Below, in pieces: positions 23,987 through 32,659 of a DNA stretch of 61,276 nt (position 1 is the stretch's first letter; each line of letters begins with the position of its first letter). Source of the DNA: Casp-actino8 sp046091365. Lineage in GTDB: Bacteria; Actinomycetota; Acidimicrobiia; Acidimicrobiales; Ilumatobacteraceae. The notes under the pieces were generated by a model. It was not told the origin of the DNA. It made no database searches and saw only the letters and a program-made list of their open reading frames with translations. The stretch is taken from contig JBJTBM010000021.1 of the NCBI GenBank assembly GCA_046091365.1, positions 1-61,276 on the forward strand, given 5' to 3'. The translations under genes and the position numbers were made by a program.

Positions 23987-25411
23987 TCACCACCGGTCGG
24001 CGACGGCCTCGGCCACCATCATCACCGGCACGTGGGTGTTGGAACGCGGTAGGGCCGGCATCACCGACGCGTCGCAGACCCGCAGACCGCTCACCCCCAC
24101 CACCTTGGCATCCGGGCCGACCACCGTCATCGGGTGTGCCGGGTCGCCCATGGCGCAGGTTCCCGCGGCGTGCACGTAGTCGCCGGTCGCGCCGAGCAAC
24201 CACGAGCGGGTGGCCTCGGGCGAGCGTGCGATGGTCTCGAGCGGGGTGCCCACGTCGTCGATGAATGCGGATCGAACCACCTCGCGGAACACGGGATGCT
24301 CCATCACGTCGAGCAGAACGCCAAGTCCGACCGTCAGAGCCTCGACATCGGAGTCGTCGGACAGCAGATCGAAGTCGACCGACGGCTCGGCGTCGGGGTC
24401 GTTCGGGGCGAGTGTCACGGTTCCCCGTGACCGCACCTTCATGAGCGCCACGCTGACGAGCCCGTGACCGGGGGCATTGGGACCGAGGTGATCCATCGGG
24501 AGCAGTTGGAGATCGGCGGGATCACGACCGCTGCTGAACCGCGCCAGCGCGGTGACGGCCAACGAATGTGGGTCGGGCGACTCGACGAGTTGCAGCGTGA
24601 TCGGCGCCGACGGATGATCCTGCAACCCCGCGCCGATCCCCACGCGTTCCAGCCCGCTGCGCAACAGGATCGCCGGGCTGTGGATCGCCCCCGCGGCCAA
24701 AACCACCTCGCGGGCACCGATCTCAGTGCCGTCGGCGAGCGACACCCCGGTCGCGCGACCGCGTTCGATGATCACCCGTCGCACGACGGTGTCGCAGCGC
24801 ACCTCGACGTTCGCACGCGAACGTGCTCGCTCGAGGTACACGTCGGCCGCGGTCACCCGCCGCCCAACGGCGTCGCGCGTGAGCATCGCCGGGCCGACGT
24901 CGGCGGCCAAGCCCCCCAACGGGAACGGTCCTCGGTGCAGTGGCCAACCGTTCATGACGCAGGTCTCCACCAACGCGCGGCCCACGGTCCCTTCATGCTC
25001 GGGCGCGACCCGGGTCAGGGGCACCTCCACGCGTCGGAAGTAACGCTCGACGTCGCGCCAGCCCCAACCCCGACACCCGTGATCGCGTTCCCAGCCGTCG
25101 TAGTCGTCGACTTCGCCCCACAGTCCGACCATGGCGTTGACCGCCGACGATCCACCCACCCCTCGACCGCGCGCGTAGGAACGAGCCGGCTGACCCGCCA
25201 CCCGCCGGGCCATCAGATCGGGCCAGGTGCGCCCCGGTTCGGCGAGGGCGTCGAAGAAGGACGGACCGCTGATCGCCACGGGCGCGTCACCGGCACGCAG
25301 ATCCGGACCGGCCTCGACGAGACAGACCGACATTCCGCGCGCCGAGAGGCGATCGGCCAACACGCAACCCGCCGATCCGGCGCCGACGATGACGACGTCG
25401 AGCACGCTCAC
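23987..25411 (-). CDS. GMC-family flavin oxidoreductase
   Basis: Protein of 474 residues. The FAD-binding motif VIVGAGSAGCVLADRL lies at the N-terminus, followed by LVEAG; the GMC signatures GVGGSSAVNAMVG and AGAIHSPAILLRSG are present, and the C-terminal NTHVPVMMVAEAVAD segment closes the FAD domain. Family members oxidise alcohols (choline, cholesterol and other alcohols) and have a His/Asn pair near the flavin; substrate unknown. GTG 25411 is chosen because it is just before the Rossmann strand. It starts 7 nt after the histidine-phosphatase gene. Confidence 0.88.
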   Translation of the reverse strand: MSVLDVVIVGAGSAGCVLADRLSARGMSVCLVEAGPDLRAGDAPVAISGPSFFDALAEPGRTWPDLMARRVAGQPARSYARGRGVGGSSAVNAMVGLWGEVDDYDGWERDHGCRGWGWRDVERYFRRVEVPLTRVAPEHEGTVGRALVETCVMNGWPLHRGPFPLGGLAADVGPAMLTRDAVGRRVTAADVYLERARSRANVEVRCDTVVRRVIIERGRATGVSLADGTEIGAREVVLAAGAIHSPAILLRSGLERVGIGAGLQDHPSAPITLQLVESPDPHSLAVTALARFSSGRDPADLQLLPMDHLGPNAPGHGLVSVALMKVRSRGTVTLAPNDPDAEPSVDFDLLSDDSDVEALTVGLGVLLDVMEHPVFREVVRSAFIDDVGTPLETIARSPEATRSWLLGATGDYVHAAGTCAMGDPAHPMTVVGPDAKVVGVSGLRVCDASVMPALPRSNTHVPVMMVAEAVADRW

Positions 25412-25418
25412 CGTTCCG

Positions 25419-26066
25419 TCAAGGAGCGTTGGTGGACGCCGGCAGACCACCGAGGTGCGCGGCGTCGTTGTAACGGATCAGGCGCCAACGCCCGGGTCTC
25501 ACCAACTCGACCTCGGTGATCGAGGTGTTCTTGGTCCATACCTCGAAGATACCCGTCCCCGACGTGCGCAGCGATTGGCGCAACACCGTGTCGATGACGC
25601 CTCCGTGACAGAACACCACGACCTTGCCCTCGGGGTGACGCTCGATGAGCGCGCGCACCGCGTCGCCGATGCGCAATTGGAAGGCCGCGATGGACTCTCC
25701 CCCGGGGAATGTTTCGCCGTGCGGGTCGTTCTCCCAATCCGGATCCCCGAAGCGGCGGTCGAACTCCTCGTAGGTGAGTCCGTCGCAGATCGGGCCGGGG
25801 TCGTGTTCGCCGAACTCGGCGTCGACGACGACGTCGAGCCGACCCAAGGCGGGGAGAACGATCTCGGCGGTCTCGCGGGCCCGTGGGTAAGCGCTCGAGT
25901 ACACCGCGTCGGCAACGACCTCGGGATGGGCCACCCAGCGTTCACGGAGGCGTTCGGCCTGCCGCCGACCGAGTTCGGACAATCCGGTGCAACTGCGGGG
26001 TCCGCCGACCACTCGATCGACCGTCACGCGCGATTCACCATGACGCACGAAGACGATTCGCGTCAT
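25419..26066 (-). CDS. Histidine phosphatase (phosphoglycerate-mutase superfamily)
   Basis: Protein of 215 residues. The RHGES motif near the N-terminus carries the phospho-accepting His; the CTGLSELGRRQAERL and SAYPRARETAEI segments and FCHGGVID carry the other active-site Arg and His. Members range from phosphoglycerate mutases to broad phosphatases; the short length argues against a true glycolytic mutase. ATG 26066 lies 4 nt after the VWA-protein stop, so it belongs to the MoxR-VWA operon. Confidence 0.85.
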   Translation of the reverse strand: MTRIVFVRHGESRVTVDRVVGGPRSCTGLSELGRRQAERLRERWVAHPEVVADAVYSSAYPRARETAEIVLPALGRLDVVVDAEFGEHDPGPICDGLTYEEFDRRFGDPDWENDPHGETFPGGESIAAFQLRIGDAVRALIERHPEGKVVVFCHGGVIDTVLRQSLRTSGTGIFEVWTKNTSITEVELVRPGRWRLIRYNDAAHLGGLPASTNAP

Positions 26067-26070
26067 ACGG

Positions 26071-27507
26071 TCACACGAGTTTCTCGACGAAGGCCTCAAG
26101 CTGGCGAAGGTTGCGGCACTCGAAGGTTCCGTCGGTGTGGGTGCCGTACTCGCCGACGATCGAGTCGCCGGTGTTCCAGTACGAGCGCGGCTCGGGGTTC
26201 AACCAGTACACCTGCCGGGCCTTCTGGCTGATCTCCTTGACCACCCAGGCCTGCGAGGCGTGGTAGTTGTTGCGCGCGTCGCCGAGCAACAGCACCGTGG
26301 TCTTGGGACCGACGTCCTTGCCGTACTTCTCCCAGAAGACCTCGAAGGCGTGCCCGTAATCGCTGTGACCGTCGACCCACACCACGTCGGCTTCGGTGTT
26401 GACCCGGTGGATCGCCTCGCTGATGTCCTCGGTGCCCTTGAAAAAGTCGGTCACCTCGTCGATGCCATCAATGAACACGAACGAGCGGACCTTGGAGAAC
26501 TGGTTCTGAATGGCGTAGACGAGCATCAGGGTGAACCGGGCGAAGGCCGCCACGCTGCCCGAGATGTCGGCGACGACCATCAGTTCGGGCTTGGCCGGCC
26601 GCGGGTACTTGAACTTCGGCTCGGCGGGCGTTCCCCCGTACGACAACGAGTGGCGAACCGTGTTGCGGAAGTCGAGCGGACCCTTTCGCCCGTGGCGGCG
26701 CTTGCGGGCCAGGCGGGCGGCGAGCTTGCGCGTGAGTGGATAGAGCGACTTCTTGAGCGCCTGCATCTCGTCGCGGCTCGCGTGCATGAACTCGACGTCC
26801 TCGGGGAGCGGCTTACGCAGGGTCTTGGCCATCGCCTCGGCGCCCCGGTCGGCCACGAGACGACGACGGATCTCGGCTTCGATCTCCTTCTTGAACTGGT
26901 CGATGCGACTCTCGTACTCGTCGCGCTCGAGTCGCTCCTCGAGTGCGGTCAGCTCGCCGCCGACCTCCTGCCGGCTGGCATCCATCAACTTCTGCAGCAT
27001 TCCCTCGAGGTCGAGATTGCGCAACGTGCGGTACAGGTAGTACGTACCACCGACGGGACGACCCGGCTCCATGCCGGCGAATCGCTGCACCGCCTGCTTG
27101 GCGAGGGCGCGCATGAGGGCCTGATCACCGTTGAGCAACGCCTGCATCAACATTTGGGCGATCTCCTCGGGCGTGAGCGCGTCCATGCCGCCCGATGAAC
27201 CACGGCCGTCGCCCTGCTTCATCTGCTCCTGCATCTCGCGCCACATCTGCTCGAGTTCGTCCTCGGTGCCCTCGACCAGTTTGTACTCCGGACCACGCAT
27301 CGAGAAGTAGACCTCGAACACGGTCTCGAACGAGCGCCAGTGGGCGCTGTTCTTCACGAGGGTGGCGCCCAAGGCGTACTTGAACGCGTCGCGATCCTCG
27401 ATCGGGATGTGTTGCACCGCCTGCATGGCGTCGAGATTCTCCGTGAGCGACACGGGAAGCCCCGCATTGCGGAGTTCGACGACGAATCCGGAGAGGAGGT
27501 CGAGCAC
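26071..27507 (-). CDS. VWA-domain protein, CoxE-like
   Basis: Protein of 478 residues. The C-terminal half is a von Willebrand A domain with a MIDAS start DISGS and downstream Thr/Asp positions (LLLGDARNN), as in CoxE/YehP-type proteins that work with MoxR ATPases. The N-terminal half is charged and helical (about 60-280) and may be coiled-coil. Immediately upstream (20 nt) lies a MoxR ATPase, forming an ATPase-VWA pair. In carboxydotrophs the CoxD-CoxE pair helps mature the molybdenum enzyme, but no molybdenum hydroxylase is in this window, so the client is unknown. Confidence 0.85.
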   Translation of the reverse strand: MLDLLSGFVVELRNAGLPVSLTENLDAMQAVQHIPIEDRDAFKYALGATLVKNSAHWRSFETVFEVYFSMRGPEYKLVEGTEDELEQMWREMQEQMKQGDGRGSSGGMDALTPEEIAQMLMQALLNGDQALMRALAKQAVQRFAGMEPGRPVGGTYYLYRTLRNLDLEGMLQKLMDASRQEVGGELTALEERLERDEYESRIDQFKKEIEAEIRRRLVADRGAEAMAKTLRKPLPEDVEFMHASRDEMQALKKSLYPLTRKLAARLARKRRHGRKGPLDFRNTVRHSLSYGGTPAEPKFKYPRPAKPELMVVADISGSVAAFARFTLMLVYAIQNQFSKVRSFVFIDGIDEVTDFFKGTEDISEAIHRVNTEADVVWVDGHSDYGHAFEVFWEKYGKDVGPKTTVLLLGDARNNYHASQAWVVKEISQKARQVYWLNPEPRSYWNTGDSIVGEYGTHTDGTFECRNLRQLEAFVEKLV

Positions 27508-27527
27508 GGCAGGTGTCCGGTGACGCC

Positions 27528-28397
27528 TCAGACGAGGTCGACCGACAGTTCCTTGGCGGCCTTGGCGATGTCGGTCTGGTACTTCAGGAGCACGTGCAAG
27601 GTGTCCTTGGCCACCTGGGCGTCGATGGTCTCCATGTTGAGCAACATGATCGTGCGCGCCCAGTCGAGGGTCTCGCTCACGCTCGGGGCCTTCTTGAGGT
27701 CGAGTTGGCGGATGCTGCGCACGATGCGCGCCACCTGGTCGGCGAGGTACTCGGTGATCCCCTCGACCTTGGTGAGCACGATCTCCTTCTCACGTTCCAT
27801 CGACGGGTAGTCGACGTGCAAATAGAGACATCGGCGCTTCAGGGCCTCAGAGAGTTCGCGGGTGTTGTTCGACGTCAGGAACACCATCGGCACCTGGGTG
27901 GCGGTGATGGTGCCGAGCTCGGGGATCGACACCTGGTACTCCGAGAGGATCTCGAGCAGCAGCGCCTCGGTCTCGACCTCGACCCGGTCGACCTCGTCGA
28001 TCAACAGAACAACCGGGTCCGGGGCACTGATCGCCTCGAGCAGGGGTCGGGTGAGCAGGAACTCACGGCTGAAGATGTCGTCGTGGATCTCGCTCCAGCC
28101 GTCGCTGTTCTTGTCGGCCTGGATGCGCAGGAGTTGCTTCTTGTAGTTCCACTCGTACAGCGCCTTCGACTCGTCGAGGCCTTCGTAGCACTGCAGGCGG
28201 ATCAAGCGGGCGCCGGTGAGCTCGGCGACGCTCTTGGCCAGTTGCGTCTTGCCGGTTCCGGCCGGACCCTCGACGAGGATCGGTTTGGCCAGACGGTCGG
28301 CCAGGAACGCCACCCCGGCGATGCCGTCGTCGGCGAGATAGTTGACGTCGCGCAAACCTTCGCGAACCTGTTGAACCGACGAGAAACGGGGGGTCAT
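27528..28397 (-). CDS. MoxR-type AAA ATPase (CoxD-like)
   Basis: ATPase of 289 residues starting at ATG 28397. Walker A is EGPAGTGKTQLA and Walker B VVLLIDEVDRV; the LTSNNTRELSEALKRRCLYL segment contains sensor 1 and the arginine finger region. It resembles the ATPases paired with VWA proteins (CoxD, NorQ type) more than the MoxR at 5408. It is the first gene of a run of about ten closely spaced minus-strand genes. The ATG is 7 nt after TAGTGT, predicting a leaderless message. It is divergent from murJ, 97 nt away. Confidence 0.88.
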   Translation of the reverse strand: MTPRFSSVQQVREGLRDVNYLADDGIAGVAFLADRLAKPILVEGPAGTGKTQLAKSVAELTGARLIRLQCYEGLDESKALYEWNYKKQLLRIQADKNSDGWSEIHDDIFSREFLLTRPLLEAISAPDPVVLLIDEVDRVEVETEALLLEILSEYQVSIPELGTITATQVPMVFLTSNNTRELSEALKRRCLYLHVDYPSMEREKEIVLTKVEGITEYLADQVARIVRSIRQLDLKKAPSVSETLDWARTIMLLNMETIDAQVAKDTLHVLLKYQTDIAKAAKELSVDLV

Positions 28398-28404
28398 TCC
28401 GACG

Positions 28405-28410
28405 ACACTA
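28405..28410 (-). promoter_or_regulatory. -10 box, leaderless promoter of MoxR-VWA operon
   Basis: TAGTGT on the minus strand, 7 nt before the ATG at 28397. Confidence 0.55.
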
Positions 28411-28481
28411 CTGCCGGAACCCGTGGAGACCGCAGTTAGCGCCCTCGGGTCGTGGAGGGGACAGTCGACCCCGTACTCACC

Positions 28482-28487
28482 TATTCT
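28482..28487 (+). promoter_or_regulatory. -10 box, leaderless promoter of murJ
   Basis: TATTCT, 7 nt before the GTG at 28495; this selects GTG 28495 over the upstream in-frame ATG at 28423. Confidence 0.55.
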
Positions 28488-28494
28488 GTTCGAC

Positions 28495-30213
28495 GTGGGG
28501 GGAACCGACGGGAACGAATCGTCTGCGGACGTCGACGCCACGATTCGGTCCGCGACCGTCGACCGCACCCCGTCCGAGGCGGACCACGTCATCGACGAGC
28601 ACGACGGCATGCGCAACATTCTCCGGAGCAACGCCGTGGTCGCCCTCGGCACCGGGCTGTCACGCCTCACCGGAATGCTGCGAGTCATCGTCTTCGGTGT
28701 CGTCGTCGGCCAGACGGCGCTCGCCGACGCCTACGACGGTGCCAACAACTCTCCCAACGCCGTCTACGAGCTGCTGCTCGGCGGAGTCTTGTCGGCCGCA
28801 CTCGTCCCCATGTTCAGCCGCATGCTCGAAGATGACGACCGCGAGTCGGCCGAGGCAGTCGTCGGCACCGCGATCATCGCCCTGGCCGCCATCACCGCGG
28901 TGGCGACGTTCTTCGCCCCGATGGTGTTCCGAGTCTTCTCGCTCAACCCGGCCAGCGGCATCGACGTCGACCAGTTCCGCACGGTGGGCACAGCCCTCAC
29001 CCGCATTTTCCTGCTGCAGATCTTCTTCTACGGGGTGTCGGCGCTGCTCGGTTCGTTGCTCAACGCGCAACGTCGTTTCTTTGCCGCGGCGTGGTCGCCG
29101 GTGCTCTCCAACATCGTCATCATCTCGACGTTGCTCTACGTCCCGATCCTGCTCCACCACCCCGATGACGGCATCCCGTTGGCCGAGGTGCTCAACAGCC
29201 CCTCGTTCCGTTGGTTGCTCGGCCTCGGAGCGACCGGCGGCATCGCGCTTCAGGCCCTCGTCTTGCTGCCGGCGATCCATCGCGCGGGACTCAACTTCCG
29301 GTTCCGGTTCCGGCCGCGCCATCCGGCGGTGAAACGACTCCTCGCACTCTCGGGTTGGACGTTCGGGTACGTGATGGCCAACCAGATCACGGTCATCGTG
29401 GTCAAGAACCTCGCCGAACCCGGCTCGGGCGGACAGGACGCCTTCGCCAAGGCCTCCACGTTCTTCTACTTCCCGCACGGCTTGTTGGCGATGAGCATCG
29501 CCACCACGTTCATCCCCGAGATGGCCCGTGCGGTGGCCCGACGCGACAAGTCGGCCTTCATCGAGCGCACGAACCTCGGCATCCGATTGGTGGGTCTGCT
29601 CACCTTTCCGGCCGCATTCACCTTCATGGTGTTGGCCCGACCGATCATCGGACTCCTCCTGCAGCACGGAGAATTCGACGCGACCGCGGCCGACACCACC
29701 TCGCGCGCCCTGGCCGGGTTGGCCCTCGGACTCATCGGGTATTCCGTCTACCTTTTCGCCCTGCGGGGCTTCTACGCCCATCAGGACACCCGCACCCCGT
29801 TCGTCATCAACTGCTTCCAGAACGTCCTCAACATCGTCCTCGCGTTTGTTCTGGCACCCGCGCTCGACGTGCTCGGTCTCGGACTCGCGTTCTCGATCTC
29901 CTACGTGCTGGCCGCGATCGCCGCCGTGTACGTGTTGCGTCTGAAAGTGCGGGGATTCTCGTCCACCGCGGTGTTACTCGGCCTCCTGCGCCTGGTTCTG
30001 GCGGCGGCGGCGATGGGAGCCGTAATGTGGGTCGTCCAGCGGCCGATCGGAGACAACTCCGGAGGCGGTGCGCTCACGAAGGTGGCCGTCGGACTGTTGG
30101 TGGGGGCGCTCAGTTACGTCGGTGCGCTCACGATCATGCGGGCACCGGAAATCGAACACCTGCGCGTGCTACGCGACCGGGTGCGATCGTTACGTTCGGG
30201 TTCAGCCCGGTAG
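28495..30213 (+). CDS. murJ: Lipid II flippase MurJ family
   Basis: Membrane protein of 572 residues with a polar N-terminal leader of about 38 residues and then about 14 membrane helices. The MRNILRSNAVVALGTGLSRLTG segment, GANNSPNAVYELLLGGVLSAALVPMFS and later FYYFPHGLLAMS-like segments are typical of MurJ/MviN. It flips the peptidoglycan precursor lipid II outward. Unlike mycobacterial MviN it has no C-terminal pseudokinase domain. The C-terminus overlaps the convergent proB gene by 12 nt. GTG start follows its promoter directly. Confidence 0.9.
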   Translation: MGGTDGNESSADVDATIRSATVDRTPSEADHVIDEHDGMRNILRSNAVVALGTGLSRLTGMLRVIVFGVVVGQTALADAYDGANNSPNAVYELLLGGVLSAALVPMFSRMLEDDDRESAEAVVGTAIIALAAITAVATFFAPMVFRVFSLNPASGIDVDQFRTVGTALTRIFLLQIFFYGVSALLGSLLNAQRRFFAAAWSPVLSNIVIISTLLYVPILLHHPDDGIPLAEVLNSPSFRWLLGLGATGGIALQALVLLPAIHRAGLNFRFRFRPRHPAVKRLLALSGWTFGYVMANQITVIVVKNLAEPGSGGQDAFAKASTFFYFPHGLLAMSIATTFIPEMARAVARRDKSAFIERTNLGIRLVGLLTFPAAFTFMVLARPIIGLLLQHGEFDATAADTTSRALAGLALGLIGYSVYLFALRGFYAHQDTRTPFVINCFQNVLNIVLAFVLAPALDVLGLGLAFSISYVLAAIAAVYVLRLKVRGFSSTAVLLGLLRLVLAAAAMGAVMWVVQRPIGDNSGGGALTKVAVGLLVGALSYVGALTIMRAPEIEHLRVLRDRVRSLRSGSAR

Positions 30214-31305
30214 CAGCACGAGGTCGTCCCGGTGGACCAACACCGAGGGCGCGGCCTCGTCGAGATCGGAGGTTCGTCGTCCCATCGATCGTCGCGCGAG
30301 GTCGACCGACATCTGGGCGATGCCGCGCGCGATGACCCGGCGATCCGGATCCATGATGTCGACGGTGTCGCCGACCTCGAAGTCGCCGACGACGCCGACG
30401 ACACCGGCGGGCAGGAGCGAGACGGTTCCCCGGAGAAGTGCCCGCGCGGCCCCCTCGTCGACGGCGACCGAACCGCGCACCTCGCTGGCGAAGGCCACCC
30501 ACAACTGCCGCGACGACAGTGCCCGATCCGAGCCGTGGAAGGTGGTGCCGACCCCCGAGGTGCCGTCGGTGGCAGCCGCGGTCACCCGCACGAGGACGTC
30601 GGGAATGGTCGCCTTGGTGATCACCGCGCGAATCCCCGACCACGACGCGATGCGCGCCGCCGAGAGTTTCGACGCCATGCCACCGCTGCCCCGGTTCGAG
30701 CCGGTGGCTCCGGCCGACACGCTCATCAAGGGATCCCGCTCGTGCACGTCGGAGATCAACGTCGCGGTCGCGTCGGTACGCGGGTCGTTGGTGTAGAGCC
30801 CCTCGGTGTCGGTGAGCAGGATCAACAGATCGGCGCGCAACAGGTGCGACAACAGCGCCGAGATGTGGTCGTTGTCGCCGAAACGGATCTCATCGTTGGC
30901 GATCGCGTCGTTCTCGTTCACTACCGGCACGCAACCGAGTTCGATGAGTCGATCGAGCGTATTGCGGGCGTGCAGGTACTGGGTGCGGTCGATGAAGTCG
31001 TGGGGCACCAACAACACCTGGGCCGCCACGAGCGCGTGTACCGCGAACTCGGCGTTGTACACCTCCATCAGGCGACTCTGACCCGCGGCGGCCAGGGCCT
31101 GCAGGGTGCGGATGTCGGATGGACGCTCGCTCAATCCGAGTGCCGACACGCCGGCCGACACCGCTCCCGACGTCACGAGAACCACCTCGTGGCCCGCGTC
31201 CCGCAGCCGGGCGATCTGGCGACAGACGTCGGCGATGATGGTGCGGTCGATCACCCCGAGTTCATCGGTGAGAGACGAGCTTCCGATTTTGACGACGATG
31301 CGCAT
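30202..31305 (-). CDS. proB: Glutamate 5-kinase
   Basis: Kinase of 367 residues: amino-acid-kinase domain (about 1-260) starting RIVVKIGSSSLTD, with the VTSGAVSAG, NENDAIA and GSGGMASKL motifs; then a PUA domain (about 275-355). It phosphorylates glutamate in proline synthesis and is usually feedback-inhibited by proline. proA is not present downstream; murJ converges instead, overlapping by 12 nt. ATG 31305 is chosen because the protein family begins there. It follows obg by 28 nt and has its own TACGGT box (31315-31320), so it may have two transcripts. Confidence 0.92.
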   Translation of the reverse strand: MRIVVKIGSSSLTDELGVIDRTIIADVCRQIARLRDAGHEVVLVTSGAVSAGVSALGLSERPSDIRTLQALAAAGQSRLMEVYNAEFAVHALVAAQVLLVPHDFIDRTQYLHARNTLDRLIELGCVPVVNENDAIANDEIRFGDNDHISALLSHLLRADLLILLTDTEGLYTNDPRTDATATLISDVHERDPLMSVSAGATGSNRGSGGMASKLSAARIASWSGIRAVITKATIPDVLVRVTAAATDGTSGVGTTFHGSDRALSSRQLWVAFASEVRGSVAVDEGAARALLRGTVSLLPAGVVGVVGDFEVGDTVDIMDPDRRVIARGIAQMSVDLARRSMGRRTSDLDEAAPSVLVHRDDLVLLPG

Positions 31306-31314
31306 TGCCGACAG

Positions 31315-31320
31315 ACCGTA
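31315..31320 (-). promoter_or_regulatory. Possible -10 box of proB
   Basis: TACGGT on the minus strand, 9 nt before the ATG, predicting a leader of 2-3 nt. Confidence 0.35.
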
Positions 31321-31333
31321 CCGTTCCGGTCCG

Positions 31334-32584
31334 TCAGTTATCCGGCGAATAGTCGAACGAGAATCCGGCGATCCAGACCACGTCGCCCGCGCGCGCACCG
31401 GCGCGAGCGAGGAGCCGCGGCACACCGAGTTTCTTGAGACGCTCCTCGATGTACGTGAGGGCCTCGGGCGTCGTGACGTCGTTCAGGTGCACCGCGCGCT
31501 CGGCCTTGCGACCGTGGACTCGAAACCCTCCGGCGGCCAGTTTCTCGACCCATGCGCCGTCGGACTCCGGCTTCAGGATCACCCGGCCTTCGGTGGCCGG
31601 TAGATCCTGTCGGGCGTCGTGCACCAGGCTCGCCAATCGACCCACGAGTTCGCGCACCCCTTGGTTCGTCACCGCCGAGATCGCCGGGCCGTCCCACGCG
31701 GCGAGCATCTCGGCGGTCGCCGAGTCGGTCTTGGTGCCCACGATCACCCGCGGACGCTCGAGAAGAGTCGCGTCGTAGGAGCGCAACTCGTTCAACAGCA
31801 CCTCGACCTGGGCCGCCGGACTGGTGTCGTCGACGGGGGCGAGATCGACGAGGACGCACAGGACCCGGGCCCGCTCGATGTGGCGCAAGAACCGGTGGCC
31901 GAGTCCGCGACCTTCCGATGCCCCCTCGATCAGGCCGGGGATGTCGGCCACCACGAACTCGGTCGTCGCGTCGAGACGCACGACCCCGAGGTTGGGCTCG
32001 AGCGTCGTGAACGGGTACGCGGCGATCTTGGGTTTGGCCGCCGAGATCACCGAGATGAGGGTGCTCTTACCTGCGTTGGGAAAGCCCACCAGAGCGACGT
32101 CGGCCATCAGCTTCAGTTCGAGCTTCAGCCATCGTTCCTCGCCGTGCTCGCCCTGTTCGGCGAACGACGGGGCCCGCCGTCGATTCGTGAGGAATCGAGC
32201 GTTGCCGCGTCCACCACGACCTCCGTGCGCGCCGACCCAGCGGTCCCCGTGGTCGACGAGATCGGCGAGCACCTCACCGGTGTACATGTCGCGCACCACC
32301 GTTCCCTCGGGCACGCGCACCTCGAGGGTCTCGCCTCGCTTCCCGTGCTGATCCTTGCCCATGCCGTGCACCCCGTTGCCCGCGATTCGATGCGGATGGT
32401 CGCGAAACGCCAGTAGCGACGCCACGTTGCGGTCGGCGACGAGCCAGACGTCTCCCCCGCGTCCGCCGTCACCGCCGTTCGGGCCGCCCATCGCGACGGG
32501 TCCCTCGCGACGGAAGGAAACGCAACCCGCTCCGCCGTCTCCCGCCTTCACGTTCAGTTGGCACTCGTCGACGAACTGGCTCAT
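31334..32584 (-). CDS. obg: Obg-family GTPase
   Basis: GTPase of 416 residues with the three-domain plan: glycine-rich Obg fold at 1-158, G domain at about 160-325 (GFPNAGKST P-loop, DIPGLIEGA switch, GTKTD), and an OCT-type C-terminal domain at about 345-416. It binds the 50S ribosomal subunit and acts in ribosome assembly and the stress response. In most Actinobacteria it directly follows rplU-rpmA; here dgt is inserted in the opposite direction between them. It has its own TAGCGT box 9 nt before the ATG. Confidence 0.93.
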   Translation of the reverse strand: MSQFVDECQLNVKAGDGGAGCVSFRREGPVAMGGPNGGDGGRGGDVWLVADRNVASLLAFRDHPHRIAGNGVHGMGKDQHGKRGETLEVRVPEGTVVRDMYTGEVLADLVDHGDRWVGAHGGRGGRGNARFLTNRRRAPSFAEQGEHGEERWLKLELKLMADVALVGFPNAGKSTLISVISAAKPKIAAYPFTTLEPNLGVVRLDATTEFVVADIPGLIEGASEGRGLGHRFLRHIERARVLCVLVDLAPVDDTSPAAQVEVLLNELRSYDATLLERPRVIVGTKTDSATAEMLAAWDGPAISAVTNQGVRELVGRLASLVHDARQDLPATEGRVILKPESDGAWVEKLAAGGFRVHGRKAERAVHLNDVTTPEALTYIEERLKKLGVPRLLARAGARAGDVVWIAGFSFDYSPDN

Positions 32585-32593
32585 GGTCCCCTC

Positions 32594-32599
32594 ACGCTA
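32594..32599 (-). promoter_or_regulatory. -10 box of obg-proB
   Basis: TAGCGT on the minus strand, 9 nt before the ATG at 32584. The spacer contains GAGGGG, too close to serve as a normal ribosome site if transcription begins 7 nt after the box. Confidence 0.45.
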
Positions 32600-32647
32600 C
32601 CGAGCCACCCTGCTGCGAGGCGTCGTATCACTCGTACACCCGTGACC

Positions 32648-32653
32648 TATCGT
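32648..32653 (+). promoter_or_regulatory. -10 box, leaderless promoter of dgt
   Basis: TATCGT, 6 nt before the GTG at 32660; divergent from the obg box 49 nt away. Confidence 0.55.
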
Positions 32654-32659
32654 GAGTCC

